This document shows positions 37,024 through 48,718 of a stretch of 64,000 nucleotides of DNA, piece after piece (positions within the stretch are counted from its first letter, which is position 1; every line of letters begins with the position of its first letter). Source of the stretch: Hedera helix (taxonomy: Eukaryota > Streptophyta > Magnoliopsida > Apiales > Araliaceae); the NCBI GenBank assembly GCA_947179155.2, contig OX359266.1, positions 794,501 to 858,500 on the forward strand, given 5' to 3'. The notes under the pieces are model-generated. The model did not search any database and had not been told where the DNA came from. It was given only the letters and a program-made list of their open reading frames with translations. Both the position numbers and the translations under genes were made by a program.

Positions 37024-37379
37024 ATGGCGAAATATGCCACAGTCCATCTTATTCCGATCAACGCTACAGGTGTAATTGATGGATTTATCTCATTCAGTCA
37101 ACAAGCTGGTAACATGGAACTCAATATATAAATGTAAATTCGGTTATATATATATATTATTGCGAGGCTCATTTAAAGTGATTGATCCACTATTAGTAAA
37201 TACTTCTTCCTTCCTTTAATCGATAACTAATTAGTTTATTAATTTTTATTTCAGGTCAATGTGGTGGTGTTGTTATTGCAGGGAATATCTCTAGCCATAG
37301 CATCTCGGCTGGGAATACTTATTTCGTGTCTATCAATACTTATGGGGACATAACTAAAGGGCCAAGACACACCGGTATC

Positions 37380-37417
<38 letters not shown>

Positions 37418-38653
37418 CAATTACGTACATACATATTTTGTTTTTGTTTTTGCCATATGAATCTTTTGATACATTGTTGTATTTGCAGAACCGATTTTCT
37501 GCCCAGTGCAAGACGTTGTAGCTACAGATGGTGGTATATACTATATACCATCGTAACCCTTAATTTTAATTTATTCATTAATCTCTGTTGTGAGCAATAT
37601 AATAATTTAGGTTGTGTATAGGAATTTTGTCTCCATAAATGAATTTTTCATAATTGTTATTAATAATTCTGATAACCTCATAATTTTATGTTATTATATT
37701 ATAATTATAAACAAAGGAATACGAACTTTAATTGGTCTTTAACATATATTTATGTTCCTTTGTGGTCTAGGAAATATAACCGTAAACAAGACAATCACCG
37801 AGGTATTTTATTTTAATGCGTTACATTAAAACACATGAACATATCCGAAAGAAAACTTTACAACTGCACCCACTTCCTTAAATACGTTTTTTTTTTCTTA
37901 CCTCCCATAATTTTGCTATACCTGAACTTCACCATAATTATTCTCATGCATTCAGATTTGTCTGTGTGACCGGGAACATTCCATTAGTGGAAGATCAGTT
38001 GTGGTCTATAAAGGTATTTCCACCGAACCTGGTGACGCAATTGCATGGGGTAAGCAAATTCTTTATTTACATGCATGTATATATAAAGCTGGGCTTGTAA
38101 TATTTTTTGTTAATAGATAATTGATATAAATAATAACTCAGGAAAAGTAAAAACATGAGCAGCACAAAATAAATAAATTAAACAATCCTATAATATATAA
38201 AAATGAACAATAATTAATGTCAAAGGATACAATTTAAACACTTACCACCGAAAGCTCTTAAAATGAAGTCAAATAAATAAATAACAAAATGAATTTATTA
38301 AGTTTCAAACGGTCAAAGTGCCAATGTATTGCAAATGTTTTCTTTTGAATTGTAATTATGAAAAATCTAAATACTTGGGATTCCATATGATGATTATAAC
38401 GGTCCATTACTACGTTACATCACTTTAAAAGAGTTAATTAGTACTCAAATTCAATTATCCATATAATTGATAATTAATAAAAAATATATATATAAAATCA
38501 TAATATATATTTTGCTTGCGATAATCTACCATTCGCCACCTTTGATAATCTATCATTCTCCACCTTTCATTTATCTGTCACAATTCCTTTATTATTAATA
38601 GTTTATAAATTCATGTACGTGCAGGTGTTATTGGTACCTCGTCCGGAAACTGA
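37024..38653 (+). CDS. Cu/Zn-SOD-like protein without metal ligands, six exons
   Basis: Exons read by eye: 37024-37108, 37255-37374, 37489-37530, 37771-37802, 37956-38049, 38625-38653. All introns are GT-AG, the phases fit, and the product has 133 residues with no stop. Family marks: GVIDGFISFSQ (first strands), GNTYFVSINTYGDITKGP (where SOD has GFHVHALGDTTNG), SISGRSVVVYKG (SOD: SIIGRAVVVHAD) and GDAIAWGVIG near the end (SOD: VACGIIG). The copper histidines of the FHVH motif read Ser and Asn, the histidine of VVVH reads Tyr, and about 20 residues of the zinc loop are missing. Plant cytosolic Cu/Zn-SOD has about 152 residues. It should keep the beta-barrel but not the dismutase reaction. It has no signal peptide, so is probably cytosolic. 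Expression is untested; the alternative is a well-preserved pseudogene. Confidence 0.75.
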
Positions 38654-39893
38654 AAGGAGGAGCTGCTCCTCTTGGTTGTGGCGATTTGCTCCCTAGTAGC
38701 ATGAATAAATAATAAAAGACTTCATTTGAAGTATAATATATAAACCATCTTAAATAAAGGAGCAAAAACATGTGTGTAACTTATTGCATATTTAATATGT
38801 TGTGGTGTGCTCATGATTTATATTTTGTATTTTTTGTTGGTGTGTAATTATAATAAGAAAACTACATTTGGTGGTATTGTATGTTTTTATTTTAATAGTA
38901 GACCCAAATATGTTTGTCCCAATTGCTCTTCCAATGTATTTGTTAAATTAAATGGAAATTAACACGTAAACATATATAAACTTACATATGAGTCATTAGT
39001 ATCCACGAAATAAAAGCGGTTGAATAGTAATGCGTAATCTATAAATAATTCTACGAACGCAACTATGTACTACAATATGCGTAATCTATAAGTAATTCTA
39101 CGAACGCAACTATGTACTACAATATCACGTACAAAGGTTTCTTGTCAAATGAAGTTGTTACTAACAACTATGCTGGCAAACTCAAGTGCTCACATTAAGT
39201 ACACCCAAACTTATTGGTGAAAGTTTGGAATTATTAGATAATATTTAGTGAGAGAGAAAATTGTATGAAATTTTTTTTATGTTATTTTTCCGTTCCTCGA
39301 CTCTGCAATCGACAGCAATCTAATATTTAACGATATCTCAATTGATATGGAATAACCTTATAACTGACTTAATCAAGAGGCATATCTAATAAAGAGTTAT
39401 GATCATGTATACTTTCGAGTGATATGAGACTATCACAATCCCAATATGAAACTTTTTCAATCCTAATTGAGTTACCTAATATCTATACCCAAATGAATAT
39501 CCATGATAACTTTAGCTTTATAACTGATTTAATTACCACAAGTCCGACCAAAATTAATTACTAACACTATTTAATATAACGTGCATCGAACTAAGTATAC
39601 AAATTTTAATGTCTACGAAGTTGCAACAGAGCAGCAGGACAATTAGAATCAGTGTCAAATAAGGGATCATTCTTTGTTGAATAATTTATTATTAATTAGT
39701 CCATCCGTTTTAAAAAATTCATATTTATAAAATTTTAAAATGTTATATATATAACAAAATTGTATTGTTATCATTGAGTACATTTAATTTCTCCCGATCT
39801 TAATGGGATCAGCCTAATCTTGACTCTAATGAGACCCGAATTTATTAATTATATAGGGTTAGGGTCAGGTATGGGTTATTCTCTCTCCGACCG

Positions 39894-39944
<51 letters not shown>

Positions 39945-40500
39945 GTACAATTACTATGTAAAAAAGTTAATGGCTGTCTAGTTGGAAATGAATAGAATTA
40001 ATCATTTACTAAGTTTAGTTTCTATTACGGAGAAACTTAGAAGAAGTTTTATAACATCCAGGAAGTTTTATACCACGTTATCAACACGAAATTTTAATCA
40101 AGTGAGACGGTAAATTTAAATTCTTACAATTAATTATTATACTACTGGCTTGACTTAGCCACCGATAATATAATTTTATTCTTACAACTGGCTTGATTTT
40201 GCCACTGATTATATTCCTTAATTGTTAAATTATATTCATGTTTTGTTGTCCATTTTTAAATTTTGTTATTCACAGTGATACCATCTATTCTTGTTAACCT
40301 CACAAGACTTGGTGGGAATCTTTTTACCATTTATTAATTTATGGAAATAATCTGTCTACGCGGACTACTGCATACCGGGGGAAAATTCATTTGCAGTTTT
40401 GTACATGTATTTTCTTATTATGTGTACAGTGATGCTTGTAAATACATTAGTGGTTGCATACCTTCTAGCTAAAATGATATGCTAATAATATAAATGTTTA
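38654..40500. other. 3' flank of the SOD-like gene, shared with other copies
   Basis: 38654-39000 matches 3160-3310 and 4290-4480; 39340-39500 matches 4610-4760; 39570-39990 matches 18345-18665 and 15360-15650. The sequence GAAAGGAGGAGCTGCTCCTC right after the stop is palindromic and present in both gene copies. 39020-39120 contains a tandem 51-base repeat (GCGTAATCTATAARTAATTC). Nothing coding. Confidence 0.65.
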
Positions 40501-40529
40501 TATATTTATGTTGTATTTTATCACCGTTT

Positions 40530-40640
40530 GGGGTGGTGGCTTAATGGTAGGAAGCCGGATATTAATTCTCATAAACGTGGGTTCGAGTCTTGGTAAACTC
40601 CTCTATGCCCGAGTGGTCTCACGCCCTAAATTTATCCACA
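40530..40640 (+). mobile_element. tRNA-related SINE-like head
   Basis: TGGCTTAATGGTAGG fits an RNA polymerase III A box and GGTTCGAGTC a B box, about 40 bases apart, as in tRNA genes and plant SINE heads. The surrounding sequence does not fold as a full tRNA with a proper acceptor stem. A SINE fragment or decayed tRNA-like sequence is the best reading. Confidence 0.5.
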
Positions 40641-41540
40641 CCATTGAGGCCTCCAAAATTCAACCTGGATTAAAAACTGAGTATTTAACAGTCAAAGATC
40701 ATTTGACCTTATGGACACAATTAAAGGAAAGATTTGACCACCAAAAATTGGTTGTTCTCTCTAATGCTTGGCTTAGACCCTTGATGCAAAATTACACCTT
40801 AGGGCAAACGGGTTAGAAAAGACCATTGAATCCGAAAACACATCAACTATGGCTCAAAATGCACAAGTCATAATTTTTCTTCGTCATCACATTGATGAAT
40901 GATTAAAAACTGAGTATTTAACAGTCAAAGATTATTTGACCTTATGGACATAACTAAAGGAAAGATTTGACCACCAAAAATTGGTTGTTCTCTAATGCTT
41001 GGTTTGGACCCTTGATGCAAAATTACACCTTAGGACAAACAGGTTAGAAAAGACCATTGAATCCGAAAACATATCAACTACGGCTTAAAATGCACAAGCC
41101 ATAATTTTCCTTTGTCATCACATTGATGAATGATTAAAAATTGAGTACTTAACAGTTAAAGATCATTTGACCTTATGGACACAACTAAAGGAAAGATTTG
41201 ACCACCAAAAATTGGTTGTTCTCTCTAATGCCAAATTTGAGTGGCTTAATTTAAGGATCCAAGATTATAAATCAATTACGAAGTATAGTTCCAACATTTA
41301 TAGAATAACATCTACTTTGGCCTTGTGTGGGGATCCAATTTCTAAAACCCAAATGTTAGAGAAAACGCTTTCAACTTTTCATCTCACCAACATGAATACA
41401 TGATTCTGTCACAACAATATAGATATAGTAAGTACACAAAATTCAGTGAATTATTGTTTATCCTCCTTGTTACGAAAAATAATAATGAATTGTTGTTAAA
41501 AAATCATCAAGTACGGCATCTTGAGGCATCAGTCTCTTGC
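40640..41540 (+). pseudogene. copia-type gag relic, middle part triplicated
   Basis: Repeated frames give LKTEYLTVKDHLTLWTQLKE, RFDHQKLVVLSNA, NLRIQDYKSITKYSSNIYRI, and after a frameshift near 41400 SQQYRYSKYTKFSELLFILL and NNELLLKNHQ. These are marks of the plant copia gag (UBN2-like) domain. A unit of about 232 bp starts at 40669, 40902 and 41133, so the middle of gag is present three times. Stops and frameshifts make it nonfunctional. No LTRs, RT or integrase were found around it. Confidence 0.8.
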
Positions 41541-41569
41541 TTGACCCTCTTAAGTTATTCCATGTATCA

Positions 41570-42093
41570 TTTATCCGATACATAAGTTGGTTCCCATTAT
41601 GGGTTGTTCTCTCAACTTCAGTATCCGTACCAATAACAGGTTTGGATAGCTTTTAAATGTCTAACATGCAAATGTCTAGCCAAAACAATTGGCATAGACT
41701 TACAATAATAGTTCAGATATCAATCGGAACTTTAAACTTTTCAAGAGCACACATGTGCAGTAAAAATCTTGAAGTTCATCACTTCAAGTTAAAATCAACA
41801 ATGTCTAGTCGATACAAATGGCATAGACCCTCATTTAAAAGTTTCAAAAACAACTGAAAATCATCATTCAATTCTTTCAAAAGGCACATAAGTGCAAATT
41901 TTGGCACGATTTCAGGAATTTCAAAGTTCAGCACAGCTAGAAGATTTAGAATATCCTAAAACCTCAAATAATCACCCATTTTTCTCTTCATCTTTTTTCA
42001 GCTTAATAACTATATCTATTATAGCTTTTAATCTTGCTACTTAACTCTACCCACACTCACTGTTCATCAAACTTATCACGTATTTGGGCTCAG
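41570..42093 (-). mobile_element. chromovirus-type LTR relic, minus strand
   Basis: Contains the conserved LTR hairpin twice on the minus strand (41674-41699 and 41803-41827) and the preceding GGATAGCTTTTAAA block seen in the LTR at 57294. It is interrupted by the solo LTR at 42094 and probably continues at 43851. Confidence 0.55.
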
Positions 42094-43845
42094 TGATAGG
42101 ATTAAATTATACGATATTTTTATGCCCTAATACTTAGTTTTTATATTTATTGTGTGCTTAAATGTTTAATTATTTAGCTTATTTTGGTTTTAATAGGTTT
42201 TATAGGATTTTAGTTAATTTATGTTAATTTAGGTAATTTTATAGTAATTTTATATTTATTTTTATTTATGTGTTTTTATGTATTTTTAGTATTTTAGGTG
42301 TTTTATTTATTATTATGTGTTTTTAGGATTTTTAGTATTTTTATATTATTTTTATTTATTTTTATATTTTATTTTGTAGGAAAAATAAAGCTTGGGGGCA
42401 AATCTGGAAAAACCGCAAAAGTTTGATGGCAGTATGGTAATTAACCAGCGTTGAGGGCAAAATCGTAATTAAATCAAAAATGTGACCGGTGGCATTATCG
42501 TAATTTCAGCATTATGGCTTACCGCGCAATGCGCGCGGACTGATGAACGAAGAAGCAACGGAACGACGCCGTTTCAACAGGAAGAAGAAAACACTTCGCG
42601 CAATGCGCGCAAGGTTACGAATCAGCCGCCCGAACCGGACGACGTCGTTTGCTGTCTGGGCGGAAAAGAAAACACGCGCGCCATGCGCGCGGGCGGAAGA
42701 GAGGCTGACGTCAGCTTCCGCGTTGACTTGGTCAACTGGCGCGTGTAAGGGGCGTTTGGTTGTGCGGAATTGCTGGGAAAACGGGATTTTTCGGATTTTT
42801 GCTACTTTTTGATTCCAAATTGGATTTTAATTCCAACTAGGGTTAGGATAATAATTATTTTTCTTTTTCTTTTATTTTTAATTATAAATCCTATTAGGGT
42901 TTAGACAAATTAGAGGCCTATAAATAGAGGGCCAAACTCTCTCATTATTCATTGTAAGTTTTTAGGAGTTCTTTCTTCTACTTTCTTGGAGAGAGCTTTT
43001 CAACTATTGGAGATTATTTTGAAGAATGTCAGGCTAAGTTTTTATTTTCAGTTCTAAAGGGATGTTGAACCTTATTTGTAATTAATGTTTTAATTAAGTT
43101 TTATTATATATTCCTTCATGCATGAGATTTATTTTGATGATCTGTTTTAATTGATTAGATGATATTTATTTGATTAATTTGATTTGGCCAGTTGAATTAA
43201 TTAAGTTTTTGTCATATGCTAGATTAAGATTTGATATTAAGCAAACGATATTTTATCTGATCATAAGTAGCAATTAATAATATTTGATTGTGGACAAACT
43301 TTTGAATATTATTATGATTATCAAGATGGCAAGTTAAATGGTCCACGATGTTGAGATTGTTGCTTGGAATAATCTAATTCTCAAATTTTTAATGCAACTG
43401 TTATATTAAATCTAGACTGATAGTTCTAGGTTGTATGATAGTTAGGGTCTTTTGTGAGCGATTGCTGTATTAGATTTATAATTTAAGGAGAATTTCGGGT
43501 AGCTTGGCGATTGTCGGTTATCTAGGATTATTAATCTCAATTGAAGGAAAAGATAATAATAACTTGATTAATTTGTTAATTAAAAGAAGGGGATACTGAA
43601 CTAAGGAACTGAAGTTTGTTTTAATTAATTTGTCTCATATTTATTTATTATTCAGTTTTATTTGTTTGTTTGAATTTTAATTAGTTAATAATTAATTCCA
43701 AACCCCCCATTTAATTAGATATTTTTGAAAACATTAGATTTATTAAAACAATTCACTCTCTGTGGGTTCGACTCTTACTTTCACTACTACATTAATATTT
43801 TTTAAAAGTAAGATTTTATTTTTGGTTGCTTGCGACAGCTTCCCA
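42094..43845 (+). mobile_element. solo LTR, 1752 bp, with CTCAG duplication
   Basis: Starts TGATAGGATTAAATTATACG and ends GACAGCTTCCCA, with CTCAG on both sides (42089-42093, 43846-43850). A TATA box CCTATAAATAGAGG lies at 42917-42930. The phrase CTGTGGGTTCGACTC near the end is common in U5 of plant gypsy LTRs. The GC-rich block 42500-42760 carries three CGCGC..ATGCGCGC palindromes; the ORFs there are repeat-driven and not called as genes. Confidence 0.88.
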
Positions 43846-43850
43846 CTCAG

Positions 43851-44636
43851 GAACTTACCACAGTCATATGGTTTGAGGAGCTTGTCCTAGGCAGGCCAAA
43901 GTCGCCCATTCGCTGAGGGGGTTCCACCACATGACTATGAGTCACGAACTTACCATACGTGTCGGTTCTCAGAATATGAACTTATCTTAACATCCTCTAC
44001 CTATCCGTTATACACATGAGAAAAGAATCACTTCTCAACATACATATAACGAATAGCGCAACACTAGGTTTTAATTGATTATCAATATAGGAAGCTAAGC
44101 GATTGTCAAACCAAACACAATCTCCTGCCCATACAAGAAATTGGTCAACTCAGCCACTAATCAATATAGGAAGTTAAGCGGTCGTTAAACCAAGAACAAA
44201 TCCCCTGCCCATACAAAGGACTGTTCAATTTAACCACTATATTAATATAGGAAGCTAAGCGGTTCTAAAACCAAGCACAAATTCCCCGCCCATACAAGGA
44301 ATTGTACAACTCAGCCACTAACATGAGTCCTCAATTAAAAACCCACAAACCTCTAACTTCTCATAACTCAATATGAATTTTTCTCAATTCATACCTTATC
44401 ACACTTAACACTTCAAGAATTTACTTATTACTATTTCACAGTATCTTTCTTCTTATAACATCATGCTATTTATAAATTCTCTTAATCATTTAACAGACCA
44501 TCTGTCATTCTATGATTTTACTATGATCACCGTGATCTTATATCACAATTGATTTCACTTTACAATTTCTCCTTTATTCTAGAATCGTTTAATTCTATCA
44601 TCTTATCATTCCTCTCTGATCATTTTACTTTTACTG
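43851..44636 (-). mobile_element. LTR relic with three 80 bp tandem repeats
   Basis: Probable continuation of the minus-strand LTR relic at 41570. Units starting ATCAATATAGGAAGCTAAGC lie at 44081, 44160 and 44240, each about 80 bp, ending near 44320. No ORF. It stops sharply where the chromovirus LTR begins at 44637. Confidence 0.5.
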
Positions 44637-47273
44637 AGAAAAGAAGGAGCAAGGCAGACGTAGGGGGGGCTATAGGGTCCAAATTTCAGATGTTGTCTAG
44701 AGGATGAGGGAGTATATGTTTAACATTTCTCCATTCCTTCTCCTTTCCGTCCACGACTGAAAGAAAGAAACCGAGAGCAAGAGAGGAAAATAGAGAGCTG
44801 AGACAGAGAGCAACAAGAGAGAGATAGTTAAGTAGCTCTTGAGTGTTTGATCTAGGAAGCTCAAGGAAGGTCTGTGGATGTCCAAAAGCTTTGTTACCTA
44901 CTTTGGGAGGAAGAGGAAGCCAGCCATAAGATCTCGAAAGTAGTAAACATCTCATAACTTTAGTATTATGCTTCCATGGCCATTGCTTTATATATCATGT
45001 GGTAGAAAACTAGAATAAGAGCTCTCAATGACCATATCCATGCTAGAATAGTAAATATACGTTTCAAGAAACTTTTCATATGTTATTATGCCCACCTATG
45101 TGTTTAAAAGTGAAAGAATGCATGAAATCCTCATTTTCGGGAAAACCGTGCGAGATGGTGTGGTTTAAAGCCATGTACATCTAAGCTCTTGAACTTATTC
45201 GTGTGGGTTATTATTTTTCCTTGATATACCTACAAGTTTAGAAGAAAACCCAATTTGAATCACCAAAAGTTACAATGTATACGTTTAGTTATGGTTTTTC
45301 TACCAAAACAGTCCATTTTCCGGCACGATTAAGAGTAGCTTGATAATTTCCATATTTAATGTTTTTGAAAAAAATATTTGAAAAATACTGGGATGTTAAG
45401 GATCAAGTTAGGAATCCATATAATCCAACCTTGCACCATTTGGAGGTGTATAGGTCAATCTAAAAATGTTTGAAGCAAGGTACCACCCGGATTTGCACAA
45501 AACCAGAAACACCCTATTGTCTTCGGGGCTGTGCTCAACCGTCCGGTCCGAAGCCATTTTAATAATCAAAACGAACCTGGATATGAAGTTATAATAGGAT
45601 CATGTAGTTCGGGAAGATAAATTCAATGATACCCTATAACCAAATCAGATGGGTAAGTTGCAAGTTATTCATCTTTTACTCTTCCGACCAAGGTCTTCGG
45701 ACTAAAGGTCTTCGGACCAAGGTCTTCGGACCAAGGTCTTAAGACAAGAGGTCTTCAGAATAAGGGTCTTCGGGCACAGGTCTTCGGACAAAATCCTCGG
45801 TTCCTCGGCTTTTCGGTCTTCGGGTCAGCCTTAAGAAATTTAACGTATTTTCAAATTTATTAAAGGAGGAACCCGAATGAAACAAAGATTAAGCAAACAA
45901 GATGGAAAATATCTGAAGTAAGAAATTATTATAAACTAACAATAAAGGTGGATTAATTAGTTATTATTTAAATGATCTCTAAATAATGGGTAAATGACTT
46001 ATGGGTTATTGTTTATCAATTGTATAACTAATGAACCATATGGAAGTTTATTAAACAATTACGGTGAATATTGTTTAAGAGTCCGCGTACGTTATTAAGA
46101 ATGATTAAAGCATGCCTAAGCCAATATGACTTAAAGAAAGGCGATAGTCGTCACTTAAATAAATGTAACACAAATAGCAATGATGTGCTTTGTGCTTTTA
46201 GATGGTAAACCTAGATGACTATGTATACCTGTATGTTCTACTAATTGCTAGACCAACGTTAACAATCCTAGGTCTTTTAAAGGAAGTCTAAATTATCTGA
46301 GTTAGCAGTACGTCGTGAACAAGGCAGGTTCCCTAACCTTACTCGTAATATTATTGAGCAAGTTACCCTGACTTATTTTGATGTTACCAATTATTTCACA
46401 ATCAATATTATTGTTATTCACACTTGGTGCAATTGAATTCATATTGCATTCTTGAATTATGAATTTTTTTAAAGTTCTAACATTCATGAACGAATTGAAA
46501 GGGAAGTCTAAGCCACTTGTTCGGCTAGGCAGATGTGTAAATTATTTTAAAAGTTATCCAAACCATGGTAGGTACGGATTCTTAAGCTGAAAAGAACAAC
46601 CCATAATGGGGAGCAACCTAAGTATCAAATAAATGATACATACAGAATAAATATTATACATGCGCATAACGTACGAGAGGCTAATCCCCTCGAGTACAGT
46701 TCTGAACATGTAACCTAAGGGGGTTAATCAAGAGACTGATTCCTCAACAGAAGTTCATGGTCTTCTGGACCACTCATCATTTCAATGATCAATTCATTAT
46801 TTGAGCATTGATCATGTTGTACAAATATTTATTTCCTGAGTTCATTGAATCATTCAATTATTATTCAATCATGACATACCTCATATTATTCATATAAAAC
46901 TTGCTGAGCAAGCTAGTTGCTCACCCTTGCTATGTCATGAAATTTTATTGCAGCTAAACCTGAATGTTCAAATAAAGATAAGGGCAAGGGGAAGATAAAC
47001 TCATAGACGTGATGGGTACTAAATGTCTACTGTTATGTTTTGTTTAAGTCTGATTACATGTAACACGAATCCTATTGTATATATCAAATTCGTGATGTAT
47101 TTTGATGAGGTTTCGTACCTTGGGACTAGTAGTTAACCCTTTTGTATAAACAACATATGTTTATTTTTCGCAATAGATATTGTGTGTTGTTTTGGGATGA
47201 GTATAAGATTCAGTTGTATCGGATCGTGAACACTGAGTTTGAGGTACTAGTACCCGAATTTGGGGGCGTCATA
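44637..47273 (+). repeat. 5' LTR, truncated at its start
   Basis: Aligns with 53826-56506. It ends TTTGGGGGCGTCATA, where the 3' LTR ends GTCACA. It contains the TCTTCGGACCAAGG minisatellite (45684-45810), the hairpin (46506-46530) and the lysine-rich module (46954-47006). Confidence 0.9.
46954..47006 (+). other. lysine-rich terminal-exon-like module in 5' LTR
   Basis: TTTTATTGCAG is followed after two bases by codons for KPECSNKDKGKGKINS and TAG. Member of the five-LTR series. Confidence 0.55.
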
Positions 47274-47276
47274 GGT

Positions 47277-47288
47277 TGGTATCAGAGC
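47277..47288 (+). other. primer binding site
   Basis: TGGTATCAGAGC directly after the 5' LTR is the usual initiator-methionine tRNA primer site of plant LTR elements. Confidence 0.85.
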
Positions 47289-47530
47289 TGTAGGTTATAA
47301 ACTTTAGGATCTGCGAAACCTAGGTTATAACCTTAGTACTATACTCATATCGAGTGCGCTAGTAAATGTATCAAGGAGATTCATTGGAGTTACTTTTGTT
47401 TGGAAGTGGATTATGGAGATCCATCGAGCCGAGTTGTACATAATTAAATATCTTTTCATTTCATCAATGAATATATTTTATTATTGTACTGACATGCTGT
47501 TATTTTATTTTTCCCTGTTGTGTCTATAGG

Positions 47531-48319
47531 ATGGCAGAGATTGGGGAGCCGAGTCACATAGCGGAGGATACTGTTGTGGATAAACATATTGTCCATATCA
47601 AGTAACCTATAGTGGAGCCCGCGGTAGTTGCACCTGAGGAGGATCCCGAGGAGGATCACGTGGCGGATATTGAGGAACCAGTTTGGGGTGGGGTAATGAG
47701 ACCACGGAGTAAGGATGACTCAGAAGAGCACCAGACTGTCGATGAGGATTCGGATGAGGAGGTGCAGTATTATGTCAATACGTCACCTGAGGAGTCAGCT
47801 GAATATGTAGATGGCATGGGCACGACTGCGAATGACATCATAGAAGAGCTGACCACTAAGAATGACGAACTCGAGGGTAGAATTCAACATCTTGAGGAAC
47901 AGAATCAGATCCATCAGGAATTAGAAGATGGTTATAAAAGTGTGGCTTATCAGTTATCCTGGGAGGTAACTGAACTGAAGGAGGAACGTGATCAGGCGAA
48001 GTTGAGTCTGGCAGCGCTTCAGGTGGAACATGAGGCCTTGAAGGCCAACTTTAACCTAGAGGTTGCGGAGAGAATCCGTGTCGAGGAAGCATTGGATAGA
48101 GCTACCATGATGGTGGACGAATTTGAGAGGGAAGTTCAAACTCGTGCAGTCAGGTTTGATCGTTTGAACTTTGTGTTTGACACTGCCTTTCACAGGATGA
48201 GGCATAGGATCCGAAGATATCCTAGGGAGGAGGATCTCAACAGGCACACAATCAGTCGCCGTGTAGCAGATATGATAGCCAGGCAGGAGCATGATGATGT
48301 TATCCTCAGGGGATTGTAG
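47531..48319 (+). pseudogene. extra coiled-coil ORF upstream of gag
   Basis: The frame starts MAEIGEPSHIAEDTVV shortly after the primer site, has one TAA (47603-47605), then runs open to 48319, 263 codons in all. The first third is very acidic (EEDPEEDHVADIEEP). The middle is a predicted coiled coil (ELTTKNDELEGRIQHLEEQN, ELKEERDQAKLSLAALQVEH), and the end is basic (RMRHRIRRYPREEDLNRH). It does not look like gag, which follows at 48719. Additional ORFs between 5' LTR and gag are known from other gypsy lineages such as Ogre. The function is unknown. Confidence 0.7.
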
Positions 48320-48718
48320 ATTCTATTAGCACTATGATTGTAGATAGATGCGATTTAGTTCCCACTTTTTGTTTATAGTAGGGACAGTGGTATGTTGTAA
48401 ATCCCATCATGTTTGTTTTTGACTTGGGATAGTATTAGACCCTGACTTTTGTTTCGTTAGAAGGGTAGGATGGTTTAAATCCCCAATTTTGTTCTTCAGG
48501 GGATAGATATCAGTTAGATGATGCAGGAGCATTTATAGCAGTATGCCACATGTTGTTACATGATGTATTAAACAATGGTATATGAATATAAATGCAATTA
48601 TGTTTGTTTAAATCAAAGGTGTTTGATTGGTATTTTTTTAAATGCTTAACATCAGTAAAATATGCATAAAGTGTAATATACAAAATAATAAGTATAAGGC
48701 TTTGTTTAATAACAGAGA

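Noticed and set aside
40530..40605. Functional tRNA gene
   Set aside because: A and B boxes are present, but I could not form an acceptor stem or a convincing anticodon arm.
42482..42812. Two overlapping ORFs in a GC-rich block
   Set aside because: They lie inside a solo LTR and follow a 75 bp repeat; no domain is visible.
44081..44320. CRISPR-like array
   Set aside because: These are three direct tandem repeats with no unique spacers, in a plant retroelement relic.
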